Source: Cloacibacterium caeni (GTDB lineage: Bacteria; Bacteroidota; Bacteroidia; Flavobacteriales; Weeksellaceae). From it: a stretch of DNA of 64,000 nt. Of this stretch, positions 57,463 through 64,000 are shown one piece after another. The notes beneath the pieces were generated by a model. That model saw only the letters and a list, made by a program, of their open reading frames with translations. It was not told the DNA's origin and did not search any database. Made by a program: the position numbers and the translations under genes. The stretch spans positions 620,001 through 684,000 of the forward strand of contig NZ_OU015319.1 of NCBI RefSeq assembly GCF_907163125.1. Direction: 5' to 3'. Numbering within the stretch: the first letter of the stretch is position 1; the number at the start of each line of letters is the position of its first letter.

Positions 57463-58647
57463 ATGTTTTCATTTTTAGATTATAGCGGTTTACAGCATTA
57501 TTGGTGGATAATTGTTTCGCTTCTTGGTGCTTTGTTGGTTTTTATGCTATTTGTTCAGGGCGGACAAACGCTCATCTTTTCTCTTGCCAAAACCGAAAAA
57601 GAAAAGACCATGCTTCTGAATGCAACAGGTAGAAAATGGGAGATTACATTCACTACTTTGGTTACTTTTGGTGGTGCCTTTTTTGCGTCTTTTCCATTGT
57701 TTTATTCTACCAGTTTTGGTGGTGCTTATTGGGTTTGGATGGCGATTCTTTTTGCATTCATTATTCAAGCGGTTTCTTATGAATTTAGAAGCAAGGCCAA
57801 TAATTTTTTAGGTACTAAAACTTTCGATGTTTTCCTATTCATCAATGGAGTTTTAGGCAGTATTTTATTGGGAGTGGCGGTTTCTACATTTTTTACAGGT
57901 TCCGAATTTTCTGTAGAGAAAAGCAATATCATTAATCAAAATTTACAGAAAATGCCGATTATTTCTGCTTGGGAAACTCCGTTTCACGGGTTAGAGGCAG
58001 TTTGGACGGTTGAAAAACTCGCATTTCTTCAAAATATAAGTTTAGGATTGGCAGTTTTTTTCTTGGCGAGAATTTTAGCGAATTTATATTTTCAAAAAAT
58101 CATTGATAGTGAAAATATACAAAAAAATTCTATTAAAAGCTTGAAAATAAATAGTATTTTGTTCTTGGTTTTCTTTCTTTTTTGGCTGATAAGACTATTG
58201 TTGATTGATGGATTTGCAGTAAATCCAGCTAATCAAGAAGTTTCTATGGAAGCTCACAAATATTTGAACAATTTCCTCGAAATGCCTTTTGTTTTAGTCG
58301 TTTTCTTGATTGGAGTTGTATTGGTTTTGGTGGGAATTTTCATCAATGTATTCCGAAAAAGCAAAAACGGAATTTGGTTTTCAGGAATTGGGACAGTTCT
58401 TACCGTTTGGATGTTACTTCTCAATGCAGGTTTCAATAATACGGCGTATTATCCATCAACTTATAATTTGCAAAATTCGCTCACAATTTACAACTCTTCT
58501 TCCAGTGAATTTACGTTGAGAACGATGAGTTATGTTTCGTTGTTAGTACCTTTTGTTTTGGCTTATATCGCTCTTGTTTGGAAGAAATTAGATGCCAAAA
58601 ATATTTCCGAAAAAGATTTAGAAGAAACAGAAGCACACGTTTATTAG
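57463..58647 (+). CDS. cydB: Cytochrome bd quinol oxidase subunit II
   Basis: 394 residues, eight or nine membrane helices, starting with LQHYWWIIVSLLGALLVFMLFVQGGQTL, the Bacteroidetes CydB opening. ATGRKWEITFTTLVTFGGAFFASFPLFYSTSFGG follows as the conserved W-E-x-x-x-T-L-V-x-F-G-G-A-x-F-A-x-F-P block. It has no own haem ligands and stabilises subunit I. A 37-residue open frame follows after 43 bases. Confidence 0.94.
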   Translation: MFSFLDYSGLQHYWWIIVSLLGALLVFMLFVQGGQTLIFSLAKTEKEKTMLLNATGRKWEITFTTLVTFGGAFFASFPLFYSTSFGGAYWVWMAILFAFIIQAVSYEFRSKANNFLGTKTFDVFLFINGVLGSILLGVAVSTFFTGSEFSVEKSNIINQNLQKMPIISAWETPFHGLEAVWTVEKLAFLQNISLGLAVFFLARILANLYFQKIIDSENIQKNSIKSLKINSILFLVFFLFWLIRLLLIDGFAVNPANQEVSMEAHKYLNNFLEMPFVLVVFLIGVVLVLVGIFINVFRKSKNGIWFSGIGTVLTVWMLLLNAGFNNTAYYPSTYNLQNSLTIYNSSSSEFTLRTMSYVSLLVPFVLAYIALVWKKLDAKNISEKDLEETEAHVY

Positions 58648-58690
58648 TCGTTTTTAAGATTTACGATTTTATAACTTTAAACTCATTAAA

Positions 58691-58804
58691 ATGTACACCA
58701 AAGAAATTATACAATTCATCAGTTTGCCCGTCATGATTTACGTTTCATACAGAATCACTTTCTGGCTTTTTAAAAAATTAGAAAAAGAAAATAAATTAAA
58801 CTAA
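58691..58804 (+). CDS. 37-residue single-helix protein after cydB (possible bd oxidase small subunit)
   Basis: A short frame starts MYTKEIIQFISLPVMIYVSY and ends KKLEKENKLN. One membrane helix (about residues 9-27) is followed by a basic tail. Size, topology and position after cydB are like CydX/CydZ-type small subunits, but the sequence is not clearly one of them. It ends 2 bases before the next ATG. Real coding is likely from spacing and amino-acid pattern; not proven. Confidence 0.6.
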   Translation: MYTKEIIQFISLPVMIYVSYRITFWLFKKLEKENKLN

Positions 58805-58806
58805 AA

Positions 58807-59172
58807 ATGAAAATTGCAATCCCAACTAATGACAGAAAAACCATTGCTGCACATACCGGAAAATGTAGAGAATTTGCATTTTTTGAAATAGAAAATGGAA
58901 AATTAATTTCAGAAAAATTCGAAGAAAATCTTCATACTCATCATCACGAAGACGGTTGCCGTAATCATCATCATCATCATCATTCTCATGATAGTAATCA
59001 AAATAAACATCATCATCATGCCGAAATCCTTACTCAACTTTCGGGAGTAGATAAATTCTATTATTACGGAATGGGAATGGGTTTACGCAATGAATTGACG
59101 AAGAATCATATCAATTTCGAAAAAGCAAAGTATTTTGAAATTAGAGAAATTATTGAAAATTTAAATTTTTAA
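58807..59172 (+). CDS. NifX/NifB-type (dinitrogenase iron-molybdenum cofactor family) protein with His-rich insert
   Basis: 121 residues. The N-terminus MKIAIPTNDRKTIAAHTGKC and the C-terminal GMGMGLRNELTKNHI fit the small NifX/NifB-C-terminal metal-cofactor family found far outside nitrogen fixers. Between them, residues about 43-72 contain some 17 His (CAT repeats in the DNA), a probable metal-binding or storage loop. It is cotranscribed with the cyd genes (2-base gap) and may help iron or other metal handling. Confidence 0.75.
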   Translation: MKIAIPTNDRKTIAAHTGKCREFAFFEIENGKLISEKFEENLHTHHHEDGCRNHHHHHHSHDSNQNKHHHHAEILTQLSGVDKFYYYGMGMGLRNELTKNHINFEKAKYFEIREIIENLNF

Positions 59173-59196
59173 AAATTATTAATAAAAAATGCTTTT

Positions 59197-59212
59197 TGTA
59201 ACATGGGTTACA
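59197..59212. promoter_or_regulatory. Perfect TGTAAC-N4-GTTACA palindrome upstream of the SQR gene
   Basis: TGTAAC-ATGG-GTTACA, centre 59204.5. A TTTG ends at 59241, again 36.5 bases downstream. The -7 element CTATTTTG is poor, which fits dependence on an activator. It is 48 bases before the SQR ATG. Confidence 0.7.
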
Positions 59213-59259
59213 GTTTAAAAGTAATAATTATTGCTATTTTGCTAACAAACTTATAAATT

Positions 59260-60720
59260 ATGTCGAAAATTGTAATTCTTGGTGCTGGTATTGCTGGTCA
59301 TACCGCAGCTACGCATCTTCGTAGAAAATTGGGTAATGAGCACGAAATTTTGGTGGTTTCTCCCAATTCTAATTATCAATGGGTGCCATCTAATATTTGG
59401 GTAGGTGTCGGCAGAATGTCTCCTAATGATGTGAAATTTCCATTAGCTCCACTATATAAAAAACATCATATAGGCTATAAACAAGCAAAAGTAATTTCTT
59501 TTCATCCAGAAGGGGATGTAAAAAATGCTAAACCTTATGTAATTGCAGAATATGTTTTTGGAGGCAATAAGGGAAAACAAGAAATAATTGATTACGATTT
59601 TTTGATTAATGCAACAGGACCGAAACTAGCGTTTGACCTAACCGAAGGTTTGAACCCCGGAACAAATAAGTGTTATTCGGTTTGTAGCTATGATCATGCA
59701 GAGCATGCTTCTGCTGCCTTCACTAATTTAAAATTAAAACTCAAAAAATCTACAGAAAAAGTTAAAATACTCATTGGTACTGGTCATGCAAAAGCTACTT
59801 GTCAAGGTGCAGCATTTGAATACATACTGAATGTAGACTCAGAGTTAAGACGTTGTGGCTTAAGAGAAAAAGCAGAAATTACTTGGATTTCTAATGAATA
59901 TCATCTCGGAGATTTTGGGATGGACGGTATGTTGCTCACTTATGGCGATATGATTATGAAATCGAGCGATATGGTAGAAATGGTTTTTGAAGATAGAGAA
60001 ATTAAGTGGATTTTGGGAGCTGGTGTAAACAAAATTGAAAATGGGATTGCTCATTACGAAAACTTAGATGGAGAATATAAAACAGAAACATTTGATTTTG
60101 CAATGTTAATTCCTGCTTTTTCAGGACACGGCTTTAAAGCATACGACAAGTATGGAGCAGATATTACCGAAAAATTATTTCGTGGATTTATGGTAGTAGA
60201 CGCAGATTATACAGCAAAACCTTATGAGGAATGGACAGTGCAAGACTGGCCAGAAACCTATCAAAATCCTAGCTATCCTAATATTTTTGCTCCAGGAATT
60301 GCTTTTGCACCACCGCATTCTATTTCTAAACCGAGAAAATCACCTAATGGAACCGAAATTTTTCCAGCGCCACCAAGAACAGGAATGCCATCTGGAATTA
60401 CTGCTAAATTGGTTGCAGAAAATATCATAGAAAGTATTAAAAAAGGTGAAATTATTACACCGCATCGTGGTTCTTTAGGAAATATGGGAGCTGCTTGTGT
60501 AGCATCTTCAGGATTTGGATTCACCAAGGGTTCTGCGGTTACTATCACTACTTTTCCTATTGTCCCAGACTATATAAAATATAAAAATTCTGGCGGTAGA
60601 GATTTGAAAAAAACTTTTGGCGAAATTGGTCTAGGAGGTCATTGGGTTAAGTATTCTTTACATTTTGCATTTCTTTGGAAAGCTAAGATGAAACCATTTT
60701 GGTTTATGATCCCCGAATAA
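59260..60720 (+). CDS. sqr: Sulfide:quinone oxidoreductase-type flavoprotein
   Basis: 486 residues. The N-terminal FAD-binding motif is VILGAGIAGHTAATHL, and WVPSNIWVGVG matches the SQR family. Candidate redox cysteines are C181 (TCQGAAFEY) and C413 (AACVASSGF), with C138/C142 also near the flavin side. A C-terminal hydrophobic part would touch the membrane. It oxidises sulfide to sulfane sulfur and feeds electrons to quinone, which the neighbouring cytochrome bd can use. The rhodanese upstream could accept the sulfur. A palindromic activator site precedes it. Confidence 0.85.
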   Translation: MSKIVILGAGIAGHTAATHLRRKLGNEHEILVVSPNSNYQWVPSNIWVGVGRMSPNDVKFPLAPLYKKHHIGYKQAKVISFHPEGDVKNAKPYVIAEYVFGGNKGKQEIIDYDFLINATGPKLAFDLTEGLNPGTNKCYSVCSYDHAEHASAAFTNLKLKLKKSTEKVKILIGTGHAKATCQGAAFEYILNVDSELRRCGLREKAEITWISNEYHLGDFGMDGMLLTYGDMIMKSSDMVEMVFEDREIKWILGAGVNKIENGIAHYENLDGEYKTETFDFAMLIPAFSGHGFKAYDKYGADITEKLFRGFMVVDADYTAKPYEEWTVQDWPETYQNPSYPNIFAPGIAFAPPHSISKPRKSPNGTEIFPAPPRTGMPSGITAKLVAENIIESIKKGEIITPHRGSLGNMGAACVASSGFGFTKGSAVTITTFPIVPDYIKYKNSGGRDLKKTFGEIGLGGHWVKYSLHFAFLWKAKMKPFWFMIPE

Positions 60721-60749
60721 ATTTTTAATCTTAATTTAAAATAAAAGTT

Positions 60750-60893
60750 ATGGCACAAAGAATATCTGCAAAAATGAAATCTAAAATGCAAAATCCGTTC
60801 TATCAGTTTTTTAGATTTCTTATTCTTAATATCAAAATTTTGCGAGTAGTAACTCTTGGTCATGGAGGAACAAGAGGAGAGGATAAACATTAA
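60750..60893 (+). CDS. 47-residue basic small protein of unknown function
   Basis: A short frame starting MAQRISAKMKSKMQNPFYQF, with an amphipathic or membrane-touching middle (FFRFLILNIKILRVVTLGHG) and a charged end (GGTRGEDKH). It is 29 bases after the SQR stop, in the same direction, so probably on the same transcript. I do not recognise a family. Coding is supported by the start spacing and clean stop only. Confidence 0.5.
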   Translation: MAQRISAKMKSKMQNPFYQFFRFLILNIKILRVVTLGHGGTRGEDKH

Positions 60894-60946
60894 TAAAAAT
60901 ATACAGAAAAGAGCAAATTAGAGTAATTGATTCCGTCTATCGTAAG

Positions 60947-60962
60947 TGTAACTCAAGTAACA
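60947..60962. promoter_or_regulatory. TGTAAC-N4-GTaACA site upstream of the peroxiredoxin gene
   Basis: TGTAAC-TCAA-GTAACA (one mismatch to the palindrome), centre 60954.5. The -7 element TAAATTTG at 60984-60991 is a perfect TAnnTTTG, and its G lies 36.5 bases from the centre, as at the other sites. It is 53 bases before the ATG. Confidence 0.65.
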
Positions 60963-61015
60963 CTTCTTCTATTAAAATGGGTTTAAATTTGCTCTATAAT
61001 TAAAAAATAAATAAA

Positions 61016-61729
61016 ATGGAACAGCAAGTACAAGAAACATTCAACATGCCAAGAATTGGAGAAAAAGCTCCGCAGTTCAAAGCAGTTACAACTCAAGGTG
61101 AAATTAATTTCCCTTCTGATTATCAAGGAAAATGGAGTATTCTATTTAGTCACCCTGCTGATTTTACACCGGTGTGTACTTCAGAATTTATGACTTTTGC
61201 ACATCTTCAGGAGAAATTTAGAAAAGCTAATTGTGAATTGGTTGGCTTATCTGTAGATGGTCTTTACAGTCATATAGCTTGGTTAAGAACCATTAAAGAA
61301 AAAATAGAGTTTAATGGAATGAAAGACATTGAAGTTACTTTTCCTTTGATTGAAGACATTACAATGGAAGTAGCTAAGAAATATGGTATGATTCAACCAG
61401 GGGAAAGCAATACCAAAGCAGTAAGAGCTGTATTTTTTGTTGACACAAAAGGCATTATTAGAGCAATTATCTATTATCCATTAAGTATCGGTAGAAATTT
61501 TGATGAATTGTATCGTGCCCTTATTGCGATGCAGACTACAGATGAATTTGGAGTAGCCACTCCTGCAGATTGGAGACCTGGAGATGACGTGATTGTTCCT
61601 ACTGCCGGATCTTGTGGTGTTGCAAAAGAAAGGATGGAAGATAAAGAAAATTTAGATTGCAAAGATTGGTTCTTCTGCACAAAAAAATTAGACGAAAAAG
61701 AAATCTATAGTAAGCTCATTAAAGACTAA
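61016..61729 (+). CDS. Peroxiredoxin (Prx6-like, long form)
   Basis: 237 residues. The peroxidatic cysteine is C54 in SHPADFTPVCTSEF. Unlike the ~190-residue AhpC type, it has a long C-terminal arm with three more Cys (SCGVAKERM, LDCKDWFFCTKK), as in archaeal-type Prx6 subfamily enzymes where an arm cysteine resolves the disulfide. It reduces peroxides in the cytoplasm. Its own promoter with the palindromic site lies upstream and a strong terminator downstream. Confidence 0.92.
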   Translation: MEQQVQETFNMPRIGEKAPQFKAVTTQGEINFPSDYQGKWSILFSHPADFTPVCTSEFMTFAHLQEKFRKANCELVGLSVDGLYSHIAWLRTIKEKIEFNGMKDIEVTFPLIEDITMEVAKKYGMIQPGESNTKAVRAVFFVDTKGIIRAIIYYPLSIGRNFDELYRALIAMQTTDEFGVATPADWRPGDDVIVPTAGSCGVAKERMEDKENLDCKDWFFCTKKLDEKEIYSKLIKD

Positions 61730-61776
61730 CTATTGAACTATATAGTATACTGAACAAGTAGTTGTTATATTAATTG

Positions 61777-61816
61777 AAAACGATAGATTTTAATAGTCTA
61801 TCGTTTTGTTTTTTTT
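61777..61816 (+). terminator. Strong Rho-independent terminator after the peroxiredoxin gene
   Basis: AAAACGATAGA (61777-61787) pairs perfectly with TCTATCGTTTT (61797-61807) around a nine-base loop, followed by G and eight T. Confidence 0.92.
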
Positions 61817-61841
61817 CTTTCTAACAAAAGAATTTTCTTAA

Positions 61842-61857
61842 TGTAACATAAGTTACT
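61842..61857. promoter_or_regulatory. TGTAAC-N4-GTTACt site upstream of the TolC-type gene
   Basis: TGTAAC-ATAA-GTTACT (last base off), centre 61849.5. TATTTTTG at 61879-61886 is a TAnnTTTG element, its G 36.5 bases from the centre. It is 109 bases before the ATG and after the peroxiredoxin terminator. Confidence 0.65.
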
Positions 61858-61966
61858 GCACATGATTTTTATCACCAATATTTTTGCCGAAGAAATAGAG
61901 AACGTGTATCAAAAATCTCAATTTCAATTATTAAAATAAATTAAAAAATAGAAAAATTTAAATACA

Positions 61967-63274
61967 ATGAGAAAATTTTTTACGATAGTTTTTGTTTTTT
62001 CGCTCGTTCTGAAAGGTTTCTCTCAAGACACCATCAGAATTTCTAGAGCAGAATTAGAACAAAGAATGGTAGACCAAAATCTTCAAATGAAATTGGCTAA
62101 TGACGAAGCCAAATTAGCACAAGCAGAACTATTGGGGACAAGAGCAATGTATTTACCTAACGTAAATGCTTCTTACACCTTTTCGAATACCAATAATCCT
62201 TTGTATGCTTTCGGTTCTAAATTGAATCAGGAGCGTATTACGCAAATGGATTTTGACCCAGCTAAATTAAATGCTCCAGACGCAATTTCTAATTTCGCTA
62301 CTAAAATTGAGGTGCAACAACCCATCATCAACATGGATGCAGTGTATCTTAAAAAAGCAGGACAAGTAAAATCTGAAGTTTTAAAAATTAAAGCAGAAAG
62401 AACCAAAGAATACATTCAGTTTGAGTTCAAAAAAGCATACATGCAACTGCAATTAGCATACAGAATGCTCGAAACACTTGAAAATGCAAAAGCAACTACG
62501 CTGGCAAACAAAAAAGTAATCGACAATTATTTCAAAAACGGAATGATTCAGAAAACGGAAGTGTTATACATAGACGTTCGTGTAAAAGAGATAGAAAATC
62601 AGATTGCTTATGCAAAATCTAACATAAAAAATGCTTCGGATTACCTTTATTTCTTATTAGACGAAGAGTCTTTCAATAAGGTTTTCAAGCCTACTGAAAA
62701 ATTAGAATTTCAAAACCAGATTTTAGAAAATACAGCTACACTAAATGTAGAAAGAAAAGATTTACAGGCGTATCAAAAATCTCTGGAAGCGTACGATTAT
62801 CTGATTAAATCTACCAAAGCCAAATTTTTACCAAGATTAAATGCTTTCGGAAGTTTTGAATTGTATGATAACAAATTCGCACAATTTGGTGCCAATGGTT
62901 ATTTGGCAGGAGTTCAGTTGTCTTGGAATGTTTTTGATGGATTAAAAGCAAAATCTGAACAGGAAAAATACAAAGCAGAACTCACCAAAGCACAAACCGA
63001 AATCACTCAATACAATAAACAAAGTCAGTTAGAACTCAGTAAAGCAAATCGCCAAGTTCAAGATGCTGAAAACAAGGTAAACCTTACTAAACTAGCACTG
63101 GAACAAAGCAAAGAAGCCTACAGAATTCGTAAAAACAGATACGACCAAGGTTTAGAAAAGTCTTCAGACTTATTAATGAGCGAAACCACGATGTCTCAAA
63201 AAGATTTGGAATACCAACAAGCTATTTTTGAATACAATGTCGCTTTAGAATACTATAAATTTTTAAAACAATAA
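61967..63274 (+). CDS. TolC-family outer-membrane efflux channel
   Basis: 435 residues with a signal peptide (TIVFVFSLVLKGFSQ). Two repeats of long helices and beta segments, with typical blocks LLGTRAMYLPNVNASYTF, FLPRLNAFGSFELYDN and QLSWNVFDGLKAKSEQEKYKAEL. It forms the trimeric outer-membrane duct of a tripartite efflux pump. The adaptor gene follows after 15 bases. It may also serve the RiPP exporter, which lacks its own channel. Confidence 0.92.
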   Translation: MRKFFTIVFVFSLVLKGFSQDTIRISRAELEQRMVDQNLQMKLANDEAKLAQAELLGTRAMYLPNVNASYTFSNTNNPLYAFGSKLNQERITQMDFDPAKLNAPDAISNFATKIEVQQPIINMDAVYLKKAGQVKSEVLKIKAERTKEYIQFEFKKAYMQLQLAYRMLETLENAKATTLANKKVIDNYFKNGMIQKTEVLYIDVRVKEIENQIAYAKSNIKNASDYLYFLLDEESFNKVFKPTEKLEFQNQILENTATLNVERKDLQAYQKSLEAYDYLIKSTKAKFLPRLNAFGSFELYDNKFAQFGANGYLAGVQLSWNVFDGLKAKSEQEKYKAELTKAQTEITQYNKQSQLELSKANRQVQDAENKVNLTKLALEQSKEAYRIRKNRYDQGLEKSSDLLMSETTMSQKDLEYQQAIFEYNVALEYYKFLKQ

Positions 63275-63289
63275 CAATAAAATCTACAT

Positions 63290-64000
63290 ATGAAAACATA
63301 TATTTATTCAGCATTATTTTTAGGAAGCGTATTCCTTGCAAGTTGTTCTTCAGACGAAAATAAATCTGCAGAATTGAATGATAAACCTATCGCGGTTACC
63401 GTAAATAAATCTGCAACCAACGCAGTAGGTTCTAATGCTACAGCAAGTGGAAAATTAGTCGCTAAAAATTCTGTAAATGTTTCCACCAGAATGATGGGGT
63501 ACATTACTGCAATGCGCGCAGAAGTTGGGCAATACGTAAATGCAGGTCAACTTTTAGTAAGCATCAACAGTACAGATATTCAAGCAAAAGGCGGACAAGC
63601 TTCTGCTGGAATAGCCCAAGCTCAAGCCAATTATAATATCGCGAAAAAAGATTTTGAAAGATTTCAAAATTTATACAAAAATCAGTCTGCTTCTCAAAAA
63701 GAATTAGATGATATGAGAGCGCGTTACGAAATGGCTCAAGCAGGTTTACAAGCAGCTCAGCAAATGAAAAACGAAGTAAATGCTCAGTACAGATATACCA
63801 ATGTTACCGCACCTATTTCTGGTACAGTTACTGCGAAATATGCCAACCAAGGTGATATGGCAAGTCCAGGAATGCCTTTGTTAACTATAGAATCTCCGGG
63901 AGCTTTACAGGCGCAAGTTTTAGTTTCTGAACAGAATATTACCCTTTTAAAATCTGGAATGCCGGTAAAACTTACGTTGAAATCTACCAATAAAGAAGTA
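63290..64000 (+). CDS. RND efflux periplasmic adaptor lipoprotein, cut by window edge
   Basis: 237 codons are open to the last base, so the gene continues beyond the window. The lipoprotein signal is FLGSVFLASC with Cys19. The mature part has the membrane-fusion-protein order: barrel-sandwich strand YITAMRAEVGQYVNAGQLLV, a coiled-coil pair (about residues 105-165), then YTNVTAPISGTVTAKYANQGDMASPG as the second lipoyl half. It links the TolC-type channel to an inner-membrane RND pump expected downstream. Confidence 0.9.
   Translation, partial: MKTYIYSALFLGSVFLASCSSDENKSAELNDKPIAVTVNKSATNAVGSNATASGKLVAKNSVNVSTRMMGYITAMRAEVGQYVNAGQLLVSINSTDIQAKGGQASAGIAQAQANYNIAKKDFERFQNLYKNQSASQKELDDMRARYEMAQAGLQAAQQMKNEVNAQYRYTNVTAPISGTVTAKYANQGDMASPGMPLLTIESPGALQAQVLVSEQNITLLKSGMPVKLTLKSTNKEV

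Overview
The window is AT-rich DNA from a member of the Bacteroidota, class Flavobacteriia, most likely the Weeksellaceae (Chryseobacterium/Cloacibacterium/Riemerella-type). The assignment rests on the flavobacterial TAnnTTTG promoter elements, the general lack of Shine-Dalgarno sites, a Bacteroidetes-type tra cluster in the order TraE-F-G...J-K-M-N, a DUF4492-cydAB operon, and a surface protein carrying the 'QVGIN' N-terminus. No rRNA, complete tRNA or CRISPR array was found. The genus is an inference.

Layout. (1) 1-7462: a RiPP natural-product cluster. It has a split LanB dehydratase (the first gene runs off the left edge), a Cys-free precursor peptide with a GG leader, a radical SAM/SPASM maturase, a secreted serine hydrolase, a C39-peptidase ABC exporter and an HlyD-type adaptor. 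(2) 7463-8217: a non-coding gap with palindromes and direct repeats, then a secreted surface protein. (3) 9041-33931: the mobilisation and conjugation module of an integrative conjugative element (ICE). It has a relaxosome protein, a MOBP-like relaxase, a ParA ATPase, TraE to TraN, a coupling protein, an M23 peptidase, DUF4099/DUF3945-type proteins, a lipoprotein and a 1709-residue methylase-helicase fusion. The TraG ATPase carries a DnaJ-type J-domain. (4) 34042-52750: a defence island. Gabija (gajA-gajB), a Mrr-like nuclease gene and a Septu-like ATPase/HNH pair form one tightly packed run. Two tandem IS5-type insertion sequences follow, one with an amber mutation in its transposase. Next comes an IetAS pair (AAA ATPase plus subtilase), divergent from a large STAND NTPase with an N-terminal nuclease-like domain. 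This second block is flanked by a ~120-bp imperfect direct repeat. (5) 53070-64000: ordinary chromosome. It holds ada, rhodanese-AraC, DUF4492-cydAB plus a 37-residue membrane protein, a His-rich NifX-type protein, sulfide:quinone oxidoreductase, a 47-residue protein, a peroxiredoxin, a TolC-type protein and the start of an RND adaptor.

How it fits together. The RiPP genes form a self-contained make-and-export unit. The tra genes build a type IV secretion machine, and the methylase-helicase may protect transferred DNA. The defence genes are plausibly cargo of the ICE, or separate islands accreted beside it; the integrase and true ICE ends are not visible. In the chromosomal part, four promoters (rhodanese, SQR, peroxiredoxin, TolC/RND) share the palindrome TGTAAC-N4-GTTACA. 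In each, a TTTG element ends exactly 36.5 bases downstream of the palindrome centre. This points to one CRP/FNR-type activator controlling sulfur, redox and efflux functions.
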